From Nemertoderma westbladi (Eukaryota > Xenacoelomorpha > Nemertodermatida > Nemertodermatidae), in assembly GCA_032718475.1 (NCBI GenBank), contig JAUCBJ010000859.1:19489-83488 (forward strand): a stretch of DNA of 64,000 bases. Reading direction: 5' to 3'. Shown piece by piece: positions 34,548-43,469 of the stretch (its first letter is position 1; every line of letters starts with the position of its first letter). Both the position numbers and the translations under genes were made by a program. The notes under the pieces were generated by a model. It saw only the letters and a list, made by a program, of their open reading frames with translations, was not told where the DNA came from and made no database searches.

Positions 34548-34991
34548 ATGTCTTCTGATTCCAATATGGTTATGCCAATAGTAAGGCATTCATTTTTCGC
34601 AGAAGATGGTGAAGCCTATATTGTTATTGATCATACAATTTACCGTCAAGGAGATGATAAATATAAAATTGAATTTTCTGAAAAAGCCAGGAAAGTTTTA
34701 AGCTCAATTGATATTGATGCTTCTGATAATAGTATTCATCTTTTAGATTACAACCTGAAAGCTGAGCATGGGGGAAAATTAACCAACATCTTACTATTAT
34801 CCATGATAGAGGGGTTTATTGTTATTACACAATACAACGAAGCTGGTGAAAAGTTTGAAATACGGCTAAATCGGCATAGCCCCTACGAAATTATGTCTTT
34901 CTTTATTGTAATGATTTCAAAAGAATCCTTTGTCGAACCTGAAGAATCAGCGGATAATGTTGAATATGTTGATAATATCATTGATTCTTGA
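34548..34991 (+). CDS. Polinton protein of unknown function, 147 aa
   Basis: First gene of the plus block, with ATG 34548 after an AT-rich leader. No recognised family. The first two thirds alternate short charged strands (YKIEFSEKARKVL). A central strand-turn-strand segment reads GFIVITQYNEAGEKFEIRLN and is followed by a helix (SPYEIMSFFIVMI); the tail is acidic (EPEESADNVEYVDN). The beta-beta-alpha ending loosely resembles units in the 347-aa minus-strand protein. No signal peptide or cysteine pattern. Its position next to the terminal repeat suggests an early or regulatory role, by inference only. Confidence 0.75.
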   Translation: MSSDSNMVMPIVRHSFFAEDGEAYIVIDHTIYRQGDDKYKIEFSEKARKVLSSIDIDASDNSIHLLDYNLKAEHGGKLTNILLLSMIEGFIVITQYNEAGEKFEIRLNRHSPYEIMSFFIVMISKESFVEPEESADNVEYVDNIIDS

Positions 34992-35156
34992 CTTTTCCCC
35001 CTATATTATAAATATTTTATGATTATATATAAAATTTTGTTGTTTTTAAATAATCGAAAATTGTAGTAGTATTTGTATATACAGTATAACAGTTTTGTTT
35101 GTTGTTGTTGTTGTGTATTGTGGTAATTATTTTCAATTTACTTTAAAATTTGGAAA

Positions 35157-35609
35157 ATGGATATTTTAAATGAAAAATGTCCAGTTTGCTATTCTAAGTT
35201 ATTGCAACAACATCGAGATTATTATAAATGTGAAAATAAACATGCAACTTGCGTACAATGTATTGTACAATATTCCGAAATGAATAATTATTGTTCTAAA
35301 ATTTGTCCTATTTGTCGCGCACCCATATCTAAGTTTAATATAAAGTTGGCAAGATACCAACCCTATTATTGGAAAGAGCTTCGCAATATAACTTATATTT
35401 CTGCGAAAAGTAATGATCCGGGAGATTTATTTACAATCTTGGAGAATATTTTTTATAGAAACGTAGTACGACGCTGTTGCTACTATATTCCTTATTTTTT
35501 TAGCAGCGAACATAAAAAAATCATTAGCGCGAAATTTTCGGGAAGTGATTTCCAAACCGCCGATGTTACCTATCATTATTTCGCGTATAAAGATGCTCAC
35601 CATGCTTGA
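35157..35609 (+). CDS. RING-finger protein, 150 aa
   Basis: Residues 8-53 form a canonical C3HC4 RING: C8-x2-C11, C25, H29, C32-x2-C35, C50-x2-C53 (KCPVCYSKL, KCENKHATCVQC, CPICRAPIS). RING domains usually recruit E2 enzymes for ubiquitin transfer, so this is a likely E3 ligase or a zinc-binding scaffold. The C-terminal hundred residues are basic and aromatic-rich (RRCCYYIPYFFSSEHKK) without a second domain I know. No membrane segment is certain. In viruses, RING proteins often redirect host ubiquitination; a similar accessory role here is inference. ATG 35157 gives the only start before the RING. Confidence 0.85.
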   Translation: MDILNEKCPVCYSKLLQQHRDYYKCENKHATCVQCIVQYSEMNNYCSKICPICRAPISKFNIKLARYQPYYWKELRNITYISAKSNDPGDLFTILENIFYRNVVRRCCYYIPYFFSSEHKKIISAKFSGSDFQTADVTYHYFAYKDAHHA

Positions 35610-35826
35610 AATTACATCAGTCTATACTATAATTGGAAATAGCACCTTTTGCTGCAGCGAGCGTCACATACTGTAGTGGCGTCATATGTTAATTAAATAT
35701 ACAGTACTCTAATATTGTAGTTGCATCAATTATTGTTATATACATAGTAATGGTGTTGGTTTATTGATATTGATATTGATATTGATATTATATTATATTG
35801 TTGATATATCTTAATAATAATAATAA

Positions 35827-36507
35827 ATGGCTGACTTTAATTCAGGTCCATATAATTTAAACTTTCAAATGGGCACAAGTATGATAATTTCAGGGCCATC
35901 TGGTTCCGGAAAGTCAACCTTTGTAAGCAATTTAATTAAACACAAGAATGGTTGTTTCAACGAAGCCCCCTTGCGAGTATTGTATTGTTACGGGAGCAAT
36001 CCCCCGACTATTCCTGGTATTACTCACCTTTACAAAGGCTTGCCTGAAAATATAGATAGTTTAGTGAATAGTCGAGATTTATTAATTATAGATGATTTGT
36101 TAACAGAAACTGAGTCCAGTACAGCTTTAACTGTATTGTTTACTAAGGTAGCTCATCATTCCAATATATTTATTTGTTTTATAACGCAAAACATGTTTTA
36201 CAGTGGGAAGCATAACAGCACAAGATCAATTAATAGCCATACTTTAGTATTAATGAAAAATCCGAGAGACAGTCTATCGGTTTTAAATTTCGCGAAGCAG
36301 ATGTTACCAGGGCAGACCAAATTTTTAGTTGATTCCTATCAAGATGCGACAATTCAACCATTTTCACATTTCTTAATTGATTTACGACAGGAAACACCCG
36401 AACATTTAAGATTTAGATCTGATATATTTCGTAATCATAATTGTTACATTAAAAATTACACTGACTATAAACGTAGCGAAAATAATAATAATAATAATGA
36501 TAAATAA
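35827..36507 (+). CDS. FtsK/HerA-type DNA packaging ATPase
   Basis: 226 aa. Walker A GPSGSGKST at residues 23-31, Walker B LLIIDD at 85-90, and a polar strand FICFITQN about 30 residues later, in the order of the A32-like packaging ATPases found in Polintons and many large DNA viruses. ATP hydrolysis would drive genome translocation into the capsid. The length is normal for the family. A simple AATAATAATAATAA run lies directly before the ATG. The last codons are an Asn-rich low-complexity tail from AATAAT repeats. Sits in the structural block upstream of the integrase. Confidence 0.92.
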   Translation: MADFNSGPYNLNFQMGTSMIISGPSGSGKSTFVSNLIKHKNGCFNEAPLRVLYCYGSNPPTIPGITHLYKGLPENIDSLVNSRDLLIIDDLLTETESSTALTVLFTKVAHHSNIFICFITQNMFYSGKHNSTRSINSHTLVLMKNPRDSLSVLNFAKQMLPGQTKFLVDSYQDATIQPFSHFLIDLRQETPEHLRFRSDIFRNHNCYIKNYTDYKRSENNNNNNDK

Positions 36508-36544
36508 TTAATATTTTGTAACAATTTTCAATAATGTTGCAACA

Positions 36545-36928
36545 ATGAATAGAATTGTGCAGAAATATCGTAACGAACTGGAATTTCTACGCAGCGCTAC
36601 CCCTCAACAAAGAACTTATTTTATTAACCATACCGCCAGTAACGAATTAATACGGCTCATTGTAAATACTGCATTAAATGTTCTAAAAGGTAATGTACAA
36701 TTGACCCCTCATTCATTTAGAAATATTCGCCGCTATAAGAAGGTATTGAAATCACTCAACCGTAAAACAAAAAATATATCAAGTTACAGAAAAAAGTTAA
36801 GCAATCAATCTGGAGGCATACTACTGTTTCTAATACCCTTACTCGGCATTGGTGCGAAACTCGCCGCGAGTGCCGGTGCCGCTGCCGCTGGGGCTGCTAT
36901 TGCGAAAAAAATTTACCGTGGACGGTAA
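36545..36928 (+). CDS. Small virion-type protein with hydrophobic C-terminus
   Basis: 127 aa. The N-terminal 90 residues are basic and helical (RNIRRYKKVLKSLNRKTKN). They are followed by a hydrophobic Gly/Ala-rich segment, GGILLFLIPLLGIGAKLAAS, and a run AAAAGAAIAKK ending in a basic tip. The layout fits minor virion proteins of Polintons and adintoviruses that are thought to touch membrane or DNA. I recognise the type, not the exact family. It lies 37 bp after the ATPase; the stop is followed at once by the ATG of the next small ORF (TAATAATGG). Confidence 0.75.
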   Translation: MNRIVQKYRNELEFLRSATPQQRTYFINHTASNELIRLIVNTALNVLKGNVQLTPHSFRNIRRYKKVLKSLNRKTKNISSYRKKLSNQSGGILLFLIPLLGIGAKLAASAGAAAAGAAIAKKIYRGR

Positions 36929-36930
36929 TA

Positions 36931-37101
36931 ATGGTTAAAACGGGAGTAACATTTAGAAAATTATATTTAGTATCGAGTAAACCGTTAGCTGCTGATTTAA
37001 AACCACAAGATATACCTAGAGTAAATACTACAAAAAGAAAACCCTTTAAAACATCAACTTCGAAGAAAATAATTAAAAAATTTCAGTTGTTCTTACGGTG
37101 A
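36931..37101 (+). CDS. Small basic protein, 56 aa
   Basis: An open frame from ATG 36931 to TGA 37099. It starts two bases after the stop of the preceding gene and ends 51 bp before the integrase ATG, so it fills an otherwise empty gap. About a quarter of its residues are Lys or Arg, clustered near the end (TTKRKPFKTSTSKKIIKKF). Its size, charge and place in the structural cluster suggest a core DNA-condensing peptide like the small basic core proteins of adenovirus-type particles. That is inference; homology is not shown. Confidence 0.5.
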   Translation: MVKTGVTFRKLYLVSSKPLAADLKPQDIPRVNTTKRKPFKTSTSKKIIKKFQLFLR

Positions 37102-37152
37102 TGCCCTTTATAAGAGATTTGAATATACATATTACTTGCGGTTGTCGAAAAG

Positions 37153-38193
37153 ATGCCTCGCAAGATGAAACCGATTTTAAGCCGAAGCTTAGACAAAAAA
37201 CTGTTAAGAATTTATTTAGATCCTTCATCCCCCGCGGGATTTGCAAGTGTTGCAAAATTAGCAAAAGCTGCAAACATCAAACCAGCGCAAGCCCAGAAAT
37301 GGTTGAGCAGACAAAAGACATACACCCTTCACGCTCCACGTAGACAACATTATCCAACATCTAAAATATTTACGGGAGGCATAAAAGATATATATATGAT
37401 AGATCTGGTGGATATGCAGCAATATAAGTCGCAAAATAATAATTATAACTATATATTAATGTGCATTGATGCCTTCAGTCGGCTTGCTTTTGGCTATGGT
37501 ATGAAAACAAAAAAGGGTGTTGAAATTATTAGTATATTGCAAAAAATATTCCAGAAAGGAAAACCAAACAGAATCGCCACGGATCAAGGTTCTGAGTTTC
37601 TAAATAAATCTGTAAGGAAATATTTAGATACGTTAGGTATACAGTATTACGTAATGTATTCTGTGAATAAGGCGGCTATTGTCGAGAGATTTAACAGAAC
37701 CTTAAAAACAAAGATGTTCAAAATTTTCACGCAAAGGGGAAATAATATTTGGATAAAAATTTTACCTAAGCTTATCTCAGCTTATAATAGGTCGTATCAT
37801 AGAACAATACAAATGACACCTATTGAAGTTAATAAATTTAATGAAACTGAATTAATGAATAGATTATATGGGAAATATAGACAGATAAATCACAAGAAAA
37901 TAAAATTTAAAGTTGGAGATACAGTACGATTATCTATTGCTCGTACTGCTTTTGCTAAAGGCTATCGAGAACAATGGACACATGAATTATTTATTATTCA
38001 TCGGGTCAGGTTGGATAGAGTACCAGCGGTAATGTTCGATATTAAGGACAGCACCGGAGCTATAATAAAGGGCTCATTTTATTCTCACGAACTCCAAAAG
38101 GTCCACCCGAATAGTAATATTTATCTAGCAATTGACAAAAAAATATTGGCAAACTTAAAGAACGTGTACGCAATGGGAAGAAAGAATATTTAG
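37153..38193 (+). CDS. Polinton integrase (DDE, retroviral type)
   Basis: 346 aa. An N-terminal helical DNA-binding part (VAKLAKAANIKPAQAQKWL) is followed by the catalytic core: D84 in YMIDLVDMQ, D144 in IATDQGSEF and E178 in AAIVERFNRT, giving a D-x33-E spacing close to D,D35E. The C-terminal part holds an SH3-like strand series (FKVGDTVRLSI, then SFYSHELQKV). This enzyme would process the AGT termini and insert the element with 6-bp staggering, which matches the observed ctcctt duplication. All three acidic residues are present and the frame is open. Confidence 0.95.
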   Translation: MPRKMKPILSRSLDKKLLRIYLDPSSPAGFASVAKLAKAANIKPAQAQKWLSRQKTYTLHAPRRQHYPTSKIFTGGIKDIYMIDLVDMQQYKSQNNNYNYILMCIDAFSRLAFGYGMKTKKGVEIISILQKIFQKGKPNRIATDQGSEFLNKSVRKYLDTLGIQYYVMYSVNKAAIVERFNRTLKTKMFKIFTQRGNNIWIKILPKLISAYNRSYHRTIQMTPIEVNKFNETELMNRLYGKYRQINHKKIKFKVGDTVRLSIARTAFAKGYREQWTHELFIIHRVRLDRVPAVMFDIKDSTGAIIKGSFYSHELQKVHPNSNIYLAIDKKILANLKNVYAMGRKNI

Positions 38194-38491
38194 TCCGATT
38201 CATCGGATCCAAGAAACAGTCCTGGGTACAGCATATTCAATAAGCTTAGGTTTATACTGTATATTAATTCATTTTGGTCGCATATGACCGTAATTAATCA
38301 ATAATATTAACTCGAATGATATTACTATATCTATAGTTCATCCGCTTTAAATAAAGCCAGTAAAATATTGATCCCTCGCATATACTGTAGAAGATGCGGC
38401 AATGAACGTGGTCACAGATGTCTATAATTTAACATTATACTGTATGTACAAAGGAGTCAAGTAGAGAGAGCGAGCTTAAATAATAATAATA
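38194..38491. other. Spacer between integrase and penton-like gene
   Basis: 298 bp with no ORF. Just before the next ATG there is a purine stretch (AAGTAGAGAGAGCGAGC) and AATAATAATAATAATGG, probably a promoter or leader. Confidence 0.4.
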
Positions 38492-39364
38492 ATGGCCACA
38501 GATACATATATCACTCTACTTTCAGATAGCTCATTGAACACTTATCCCAATAATAATCCTAGTGAGTTTACTGTTGATTTAGCCGAAGAATTATATATTG
38601 GTCCAAATGCCAAAATTGGACTTGCCGAACTTCAATATCAAGCAACATACAGTAATATTACGCTGCAAACTCAAATTTCGCTGTCAATCGGGGTAGATGC
38701 AAAAGATGCCAAATTATATAGTTTATTTCCTGGTATGCATAACTCTATTCAAGTGATTATTGATGATATAAATAAACTGTTTAATTCTGAAGCGAAATAT
38801 AGAGATTTCGAATTCATTTTTAATACAAATAATTCTAGAATTAAATTTAAATTTCCTAAAAAGTTGAAAAAAATACAATTAAGTCTACGCGGCGATTTAA
38901 TACAAATTCTAGGCTTAAAACCGTTATTGGATCGGAATCATCCGGATATTCCAAATTGGGATATATACAGTACCACTACAGTAGATGAATTAAGCAATAT
39001 AGAACAACCGATATTAATTTTAAATTATAGTGGACCAAAAATTTCGGAAATTGGCATTTTAGATTTTCCAGCTCCCACAAATATAACACGTAATAAAGAT
39101 ACAATTTTCATATACACAGATATTATTAAGAGCTCATTTGTTGGCGACGCTTTAGCTCCGCTCTTAAGAACCTGCCCTTTAACGCAATTAAATCGAAAAT
39201 ATATTAATCACGAATACGAGAGCATTTGCTATTTCCCATTGTTGAATAAAAAACTAAAAACAATCTTAATTACTTTACGTGACGGCCAAGGCCAATTAAT
39301 TAACTTCAGCGGAGGTCGCACTGTTATAACACTTAAGTTAATACGGGGTGGCGGTGATGGATGA
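38492..39364 (+). CDS. Penton-like minor capsid protein, copy 1
   Basis: 290 aa. The opening (YITLLSDSSLNTYPNNNPSE, then FTVDLAEELYI, then AKIGLAELQYQATYSNI) matches the start typical of Polinton minor capsid (single jelly-roll) proteins: thread an extended N-terminus, then list strands. In this virus lineage the protein forms the pentameric vertices. It overlaps the next gene by 8 bp. A second, diverged protein of similar plan follows, so the element encodes two penton-like proteins. Normal length, no damage. Confidence 0.8.
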   Translation: MATDTYITLLSDSSLNTYPNNNPSEFTVDLAEELYIGPNAKIGLAELQYQATYSNITLQTQISLSIGVDAKDAKLYSLFPGMHNSIQVIIDDINKLFNSEAKYRDFEFIFNTNNSRIKFKFPKKLKKIQLSLRGDLIQILGLKPLLDRNHPDIPNWDIYSTTTVDELSNIEQPILILNYSGPKISEIGILDFPAPTNITRNKDTIFIYTDIIKSSFVGDALAPLLRTCPLTQLNRKYINHEYESICYFPLLNKKLKTILITLRDGQGQLINFSGGRTVITLKLIRGGGDG

Positions 39365-40214
39365 GTTCTACGTTAGACTACCAAGTAATTCCTGTCCAAT
39401 TGATTTTCCCCGCAATAGCGCTAGTAATTATCAGATAAATTTCCACGGCGCCTTACCTATAAATCCAAACGAAAACTGGGTGGTAGGTATAAAAAGTATA
39501 TTTTACTTAGCAACGTTGCCGTCCATGTATAACAATGTAGAGAATGTTATTTTATTAAAAAAAGGGAAAAAAATTTTTGAGGATACACTTCCATCTGGTT
39601 TATTCTACAGTATCAATGACATTATAGATTATTTTAACACAGGGGCGTTGAAAGATAAATTACAAATAGTTGAAAATACTCAGCAAAATAGATTGCAATT
39701 TATTTTAGGGAAAACTGTGCGAGAGTTATTTATAGGCCAACTATTAGCCTATTATTTTGGAATTACTGAAAATAATCTCGGCGCGAATTTAAATCCAAAT
39801 TTTAAAATTATTTTGAAGACGAAAAATAATATAAAGGGTTATTTAATAAAGGTTATCGGAAATGGAGAAAAGGCTTACCAGATGGTATTTTTATGCCCTC
39901 AACCACCCAACTCTATTCCAGAACCTAAATCGAACATGTACGTGACTACTAATATAATTGAAAATCAATATATTAACGATTTTGGTTTAGCTTTACTTCG
40001 TCGTGTTGCGATACCTGATGATGTGAAATATGGTAGCGTAATAAATAAAGAATTTGTCAAGGATACAATTCATTATATCCCTGTAAAAAAATCATATAAG
40101 ATAACATACATTCATATTGAAATAACAGACAAAGAAGGAAAAGATTTGAATTTTGAATACGGCACAACTTCTATTACATTACACTTTAAACGAATAAATT
40201 CAAATGGATTCTGA
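39357..40214 (+). CDS. Penton-like minor capsid protein, copy 2
   Basis: 285 aa from ATG 39357; the longer frame opens with GTG, so the ATG is preferred. The opening FYVRLPSNSCPIDFPRNSAS, then YQINFHGALPI, then NWVVGIKSIFYLATLPSMYN, follows the same pattern as copy 1: a short strand, Pro/Asn linker, F-x-x-x-L, then an (A/G)xxxxxY strand. Both share the later block with tandem stretches before I-TL-L endings (SITLHFKRI against VITLKLIRG). Inferred to be an old tandem duplication, perhaps dividing penton and fibre-base or cement roles. Ends overlapping the next gene by 11 bp. Confidence 0.7.
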   Translation: MDEFYVRLPSNSCPIDFPRNSASNYQINFHGALPINPNENWVVGIKSIFYLATLPSMYNNVENVILLKKGKKIFEDTLPSGLFYSINDIIDYFNTGALKDKLQIVENTQQNRLQFILGKTVRELFIGQLLAYYFGITENNLGANLNPNFKIILKTKNNIKGYLIKVIGNGEKAYQMVFLCPQPPNSIPEPKSNMYVTTNIIENQYINDFGLALLRRVAIPDDVKYGSVINKEFVKDTIHYIPVKKSYKITYIHIEITDKEGKDLNFEYGTTSITLHFKRINSNGF

Positions 40215-40764
40215 TTTATTTCAAAGATACAGTAAACCTCAATATGGGGGTTCAGACTCTAATCTTGCTGTTTTTAAAGGCGGAAGAAGTACCAGAGGCT
40301 CGACGCAAGTTCCTGTTTTTCGTGGTGGTTCATATATTGACCCTTACGGTCAACAAATTGGTGCATTTGGTCCAAACTTAAAACAACGTCGTTTTCAACG
40401 TTATCCTAGAGGTATGCGGGCAAATCAACACGGAGAAGGTATATTTACAGACGCTTTATCTACATTGAAAAAATTTGGTAAGCCATTAGCTAAAAAAGTT
40501 TTACAAAAAGCTTTACCATTTACCACAAAATTTATGAGACAACACGTAATACCAAAAGGTAAGCGGGTCTTACATCAGCAGGCTAATACGGTTATTAATA
40601 AAGCATTAAATAAAATGAAACCATCAACAAGATCGGTTGTAGAAAAAGTTTATAGAGATTTAAAGCGACCCGCTAGACCAATGTCTATGAACATACAACA
40701 TCGACGTAGTAAAAAGAGAAATATAAAAGGCAAACTGAAACACTGCGAAAAAAGTATTTTTTAA
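40204..40764 (+). CDS. Basic core-like virion protein, 186 aa
   Basis: Strongly basic. The N-terminal third is Gly/Arg-rich with repeated FRGG or FKGG (VFKGGRSTRG, PVFRGGSY). The middle holds an amphipathic helix preceded by a glycine (GEGIFTDALSTLKKFGKPLA), and the tail is Arg/Lys-rich (RRSKKRNIKGKLKH). The helix after a G-E-G context recalls adenovirus-type minor proteins that bind membrane and DNA and are cut by adenain, which this element also encodes (42029-42484). Homology is not proven. Sits directly before the major capsid gene, 2 bp apart. Confidence 0.65.
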   Translation: MDSDLFQRYSKPQYGGSDSNLAVFKGGRSTRGSTQVPVFRGGSYIDPYGQQIGAFGPNLKQRRFQRYPRGMRANQHGEGIFTDALSTLKKFGKPLAKKVLQKALPFTTKFMRQHVIPKGKRVLHQQANTVINKALNKMKPSTRSVVEKVYRDLKRPARPMSMNIQHRRSKKRNIKGKLKHCEKSIF

Positions 40765-40766
40765 TA

Positions 40767-42026
40767 ATGTCAATTATTAAGGAATTAGATTTATTTTCTA
40801 CACAGCCAATACAGACTGAATTTAAAGCAAAGCATTATGAAACAATTTACCCCGTATCTAATCTCCGTAGTGAATCTAGGGAGGTCACGTTCCTTGTACC
40901 GAGATCCAATGAATTCTATACGAAACTGCAAGATGCGTTATTAATTACAAAATGTACTGTACGCTGGGATAGACGACTTGAAAACTCTCATATATATATG
41001 CTGAATTACCCAGCTGAAACTATGTGGAGTGATATTAAAATAGACCTTAATGAGAAGCAGGTTGAAAATAGCAATAACCATTATTTCTACAAGTCGTACT
41101 TATCCAATTTATTATTTACAACTTACGAGGATAAAAATGGGCTACTGGGTGCGGGTGGCTTTCATCAACCTTTATCTGAGCATGGAAATGAAATTGATCC
41201 CAACGCGCATCCTATTGCCGATGCCTTTAGTAAACAAATGCAATTTGTAAGTGGATTGACGATTGATTTTGATACTGAAACTAAAATAATACAACCCGGG
41301 TATGATTTAAGAATGCATTTTAGAAAAGTATCAAATTCGTTTATTTTTAAAATCACTCCAAACGCAAACGCTGTGACAAATCTTCGACTAGAATTAGATG
41401 AAATAAAGATTCTAATCCCTAGAATGGAGGTTAATCCTGTAATAGAAAGCAGTCACCTAAAAGGTTTAGAGAGTTACGATATTGAATATCAATTCCAAAA
41501 AAAGGAGGTGACAACATTTACTATTCCCGCTCAAACCACAAATTACACCCAAACAAACATATTTGATGGTAAAAAACCCAAATTAGTTATTATTGGCTTC
41601 ATAACAAATAACGCTTATTCGGGAGAATTAATTTGCAATCCCTTGAAATTTGAACATTTTAACCTTAGACGCGCGGAACTGATTGTAGACGGTCTTCCAG
41701 TAGGGGGTGTAATATACGAGCCTAATTTTACAGATGGAACATATATTTTTGAGTATACTCAATTAATGAAGAACATTAATACATATATTAACGGTTATGG
41801 AGGTAATAATATAGACCATGAAACCTACTTAGGTAATTGCCCCCTCCTATCCTGGGACCTAACCGCCGACGGGTATGTTAGAGATCCGCAACCCTCGATA
41901 TATACTAACGGCCAATTAAAATTAAGATTTGCCGAACCGTTGGTTGAAACCATAAATGTAATCGTTTTTAATATTTATGATCAATCATTAAGTTTAAATA
42001 GCAGGAAAGAAATACATATCGATTAA
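40767..42026 (+). CDS. Major capsid protein (double jelly-roll type)
   Basis: 419 aa. The start (SIIKELDLFSTQPIQTEF) and features such as EVTFLVPRSNEFYTKLQDAL, MLNYPAETMWSDIKIDL and DLRMHFRKVSNSFIFKI match the Polinton-wide protein that databases often call F54H12.2-like, now read as the double jelly-roll capsid protein. Trimers of it would build the hexagonal lattice of a particle. The frame is open and the length normal. TAATAATG start context. Followed 2 bp later by the protease gene, so the capsid genes form one tight cluster. Confidence 0.88.
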   Translation: MSIIKELDLFSTQPIQTEFKAKHYETIYPVSNLRSESREVTFLVPRSNEFYTKLQDALLITKCTVRWDRRLENSHIYMLNYPAETMWSDIKIDLNEKQVENSNNHYFYKSYLSNLLFTTYEDKNGLLGAGGFHQPLSEHGNEIDPNAHPIADAFSKQMQFVSGLTIDFDTETKIIQPGYDLRMHFRKVSNSFIFKITPNANAVTNLRLELDEIKILIPRMEVNPVIESSHLKGLESYDIEYQFQKKEVTTFTIPAQTTNYTQTNIFDGKKPKLVIIGFITNNAYSGELICNPLKFEHFNLRRAELIVDGLPVGGVIYEPNFTDGTYIFEYTQLMKNINTYINGYGGNNIDHETYLGNCPLLSWDLTADGYVRDPQPSIYTNGQLKLRFAEPLVETINVIVFNIYDQSLSLNSRKEIHID

Positions 42027-42028
42027 GT

Positions 42029-42484
42029 ATGTTATCTACAGAGGACCTTGATATGTTTCCAGTGGGTGGTCACTATTTGGGAGCGTTTCCAGCTAACAAA
42101 TTACCTAAATTAGATAATAATAATAAGCGGCGGGATTATGGGTTAATAGTAAATACCGATAAAGAGCATCTGCCTGGGATTCATTGGATCGCGATATATA
42201 TACGAGATAATGAGGCCGAAGTATTTGACTCGTTTGGACCAAAATATCCAAACAGATGCATCGAAAAATGGCTTGAGAAAAATTCCGCGAGGTGGCGTAC
42301 TACACGCAAACAATTTCAAGACCCCCGGAGGACCACATGCGGTCTGTACTGTCTTTATTATTTGGTAAATCGTATTCACACAATCTATCCAATGAGTGCG
42401 TTTACAAATAATGTGGAAATAAATGAAATTATATTATATAAATGGCTTGTTAATTATTATAAATTAAACCAACAAACTTTGTAA
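42029..42484 (+). CDS. Adenain-type cysteine protease
   Basis: 151 aa. It has the Ulp1/adenain catalytic set in order: His52 in GIHWIAIYI, Asp67 in EVFDSFG, a Gln in KQFQ (95 or 97) and Cys104 in TTCGLYCLYYL. In adenovirus-like systems it matures capsid and core proteins; the neighbouring basic proteins are candidate substrates. All residues are present and the length is normal. ATG 42029 follows the capsid stop by 2 bp. Confidence 0.92.
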   Translation: MLSTEDLDMFPVGGHYLGAFPANKLPKLDNNNKRRDYGLIVNTDKEHLPGIHWIAIYIRDNEAEVFDSFGPKYPNRCIEKWLEKNSARWRTTRKQFQDPRRTTCGLYCLYYLVNRIHTIYPMSAFTNNVEINEIILYKWLVNYYKLNQQTL

Positions 42485-42515
42485 TTAATTATTTAAGTTT
42501 TGTTTATCAGATAAA

Positions 42516-43025
42516 ATGGATAATATTATTTTTGTTGATTTTCAATATTATAAGATAGACAATAAAGAGTATCCGGTAGTATTTAAAGAATTTGCTATTT
42601 TCGATTCTAATTACAACAAAACTAATATAAAGACGTTTTTAATTAAAGGCCCACCTAATATTAAATTATCAGCATTAGATGCTGCCCACGTAAACAATTT
42701 ACGGGATATGACTTCTCACTTGCCCTGGAACTATGGAGACATTTCGCAAGACGACTTTAAAAAATATATGAAGAGACATTTAAAATATAAAAAAAATATT
42801 CATGTATTTGGGTTGATGAAGCGGGCAATATTAGTTTCCCAACTCGATGTTCTCGAGCCAAATTCGGTGGAGAAATTGGGAATATATAAGCAATATCACG
42901 ATTATTTAACCCCTTGTCGATTTCACGACCGATTCACTACAGTGGAAAGTAAATGCACGTTCCACTTAAACATAAGGGATAACTGTCTGCGATACTGCTC
43001 AGCAAAACGCGTTGGGGGGGTTTGA
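42516..43025 (+). CDS. Unknown protein, possibly RNase H/exonuclease fold
   Basis: 169 aa. The opening IIFVDFQYYK followed about ten residues later by VVFKEFAIFD reads as two beta strands of an RNase H-like or DEDD-exonuclease fold, with D-x-Q where an active exonuclease would have D-x-E. Later the segment CRFHDRFTTVESKCTFHLNIRDNC looks like a Cys/His cluster. I recall proteins of this plan in invertebrate genomes, often near mobile DNA, but have no function for them. Last gene of the plus block, next to the tandem repeats. If the fold is right, the acidic site is degenerate and it may bind rather than cut nucleic acid. Confidence 0.55.
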   Translation: MDNIIFVDFQYYKIDNKEYPVVFKEFAIFDSNYNKTNIKTFLIKGPPNIKLSALDAAHVNNLRDMTSHLPWNYGDISQDDFKKYMKRHLKYKKNIHVFGLMKRAILVSQLDVLEPNSVEKLGIYKQYHDYLTPCRFHDRFTTVESKCTFHLNIRDNCLRYCSAKRVGGV

Positions 43026-43469
43026 GGCTCTACACTTTTTCATGAGAAAGCGTTTAACTGCGACTGATGATGATGATAAACAGAAAGAAATAACTGCAGT
43101 GGAAGATGTACTGTAGGTTTACTCTAAGCATGTAATGTGATGGGATAATATAATTTTATTTTGGTGATGATCTTGATGTTAATATAAAAATATAATAAAA
43201 TATAATTTTTTTTACAACAAGTTCTCTAAAAGAGTCAATCGCGGTAGGTTAACCATGCACATTTAACAATATGACGTAGACGTAACATGTACAGTAAGTA
43301 TTCTCGATATCGTTCTAATATAGATATACTGGTATTGCGAAACATCCTATACATCGCAAACTAATAACACATACAGTAGTTGACTAGTAATATTAGTCAG
43401 AAATGCAACATAAACTGTATAGGATGTAGTGTTAACCTGTTGGTACCGGTACTGATAAATTCAATAATT
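43026..43469. other. Polinton spacer after the plus gene block
   Basis: AT-rich with no gene. It contains AATAAA-like motifs soon after the last stop (43190-43210 region), which could end the plus-strand transcripts. Confidence 0.35.
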
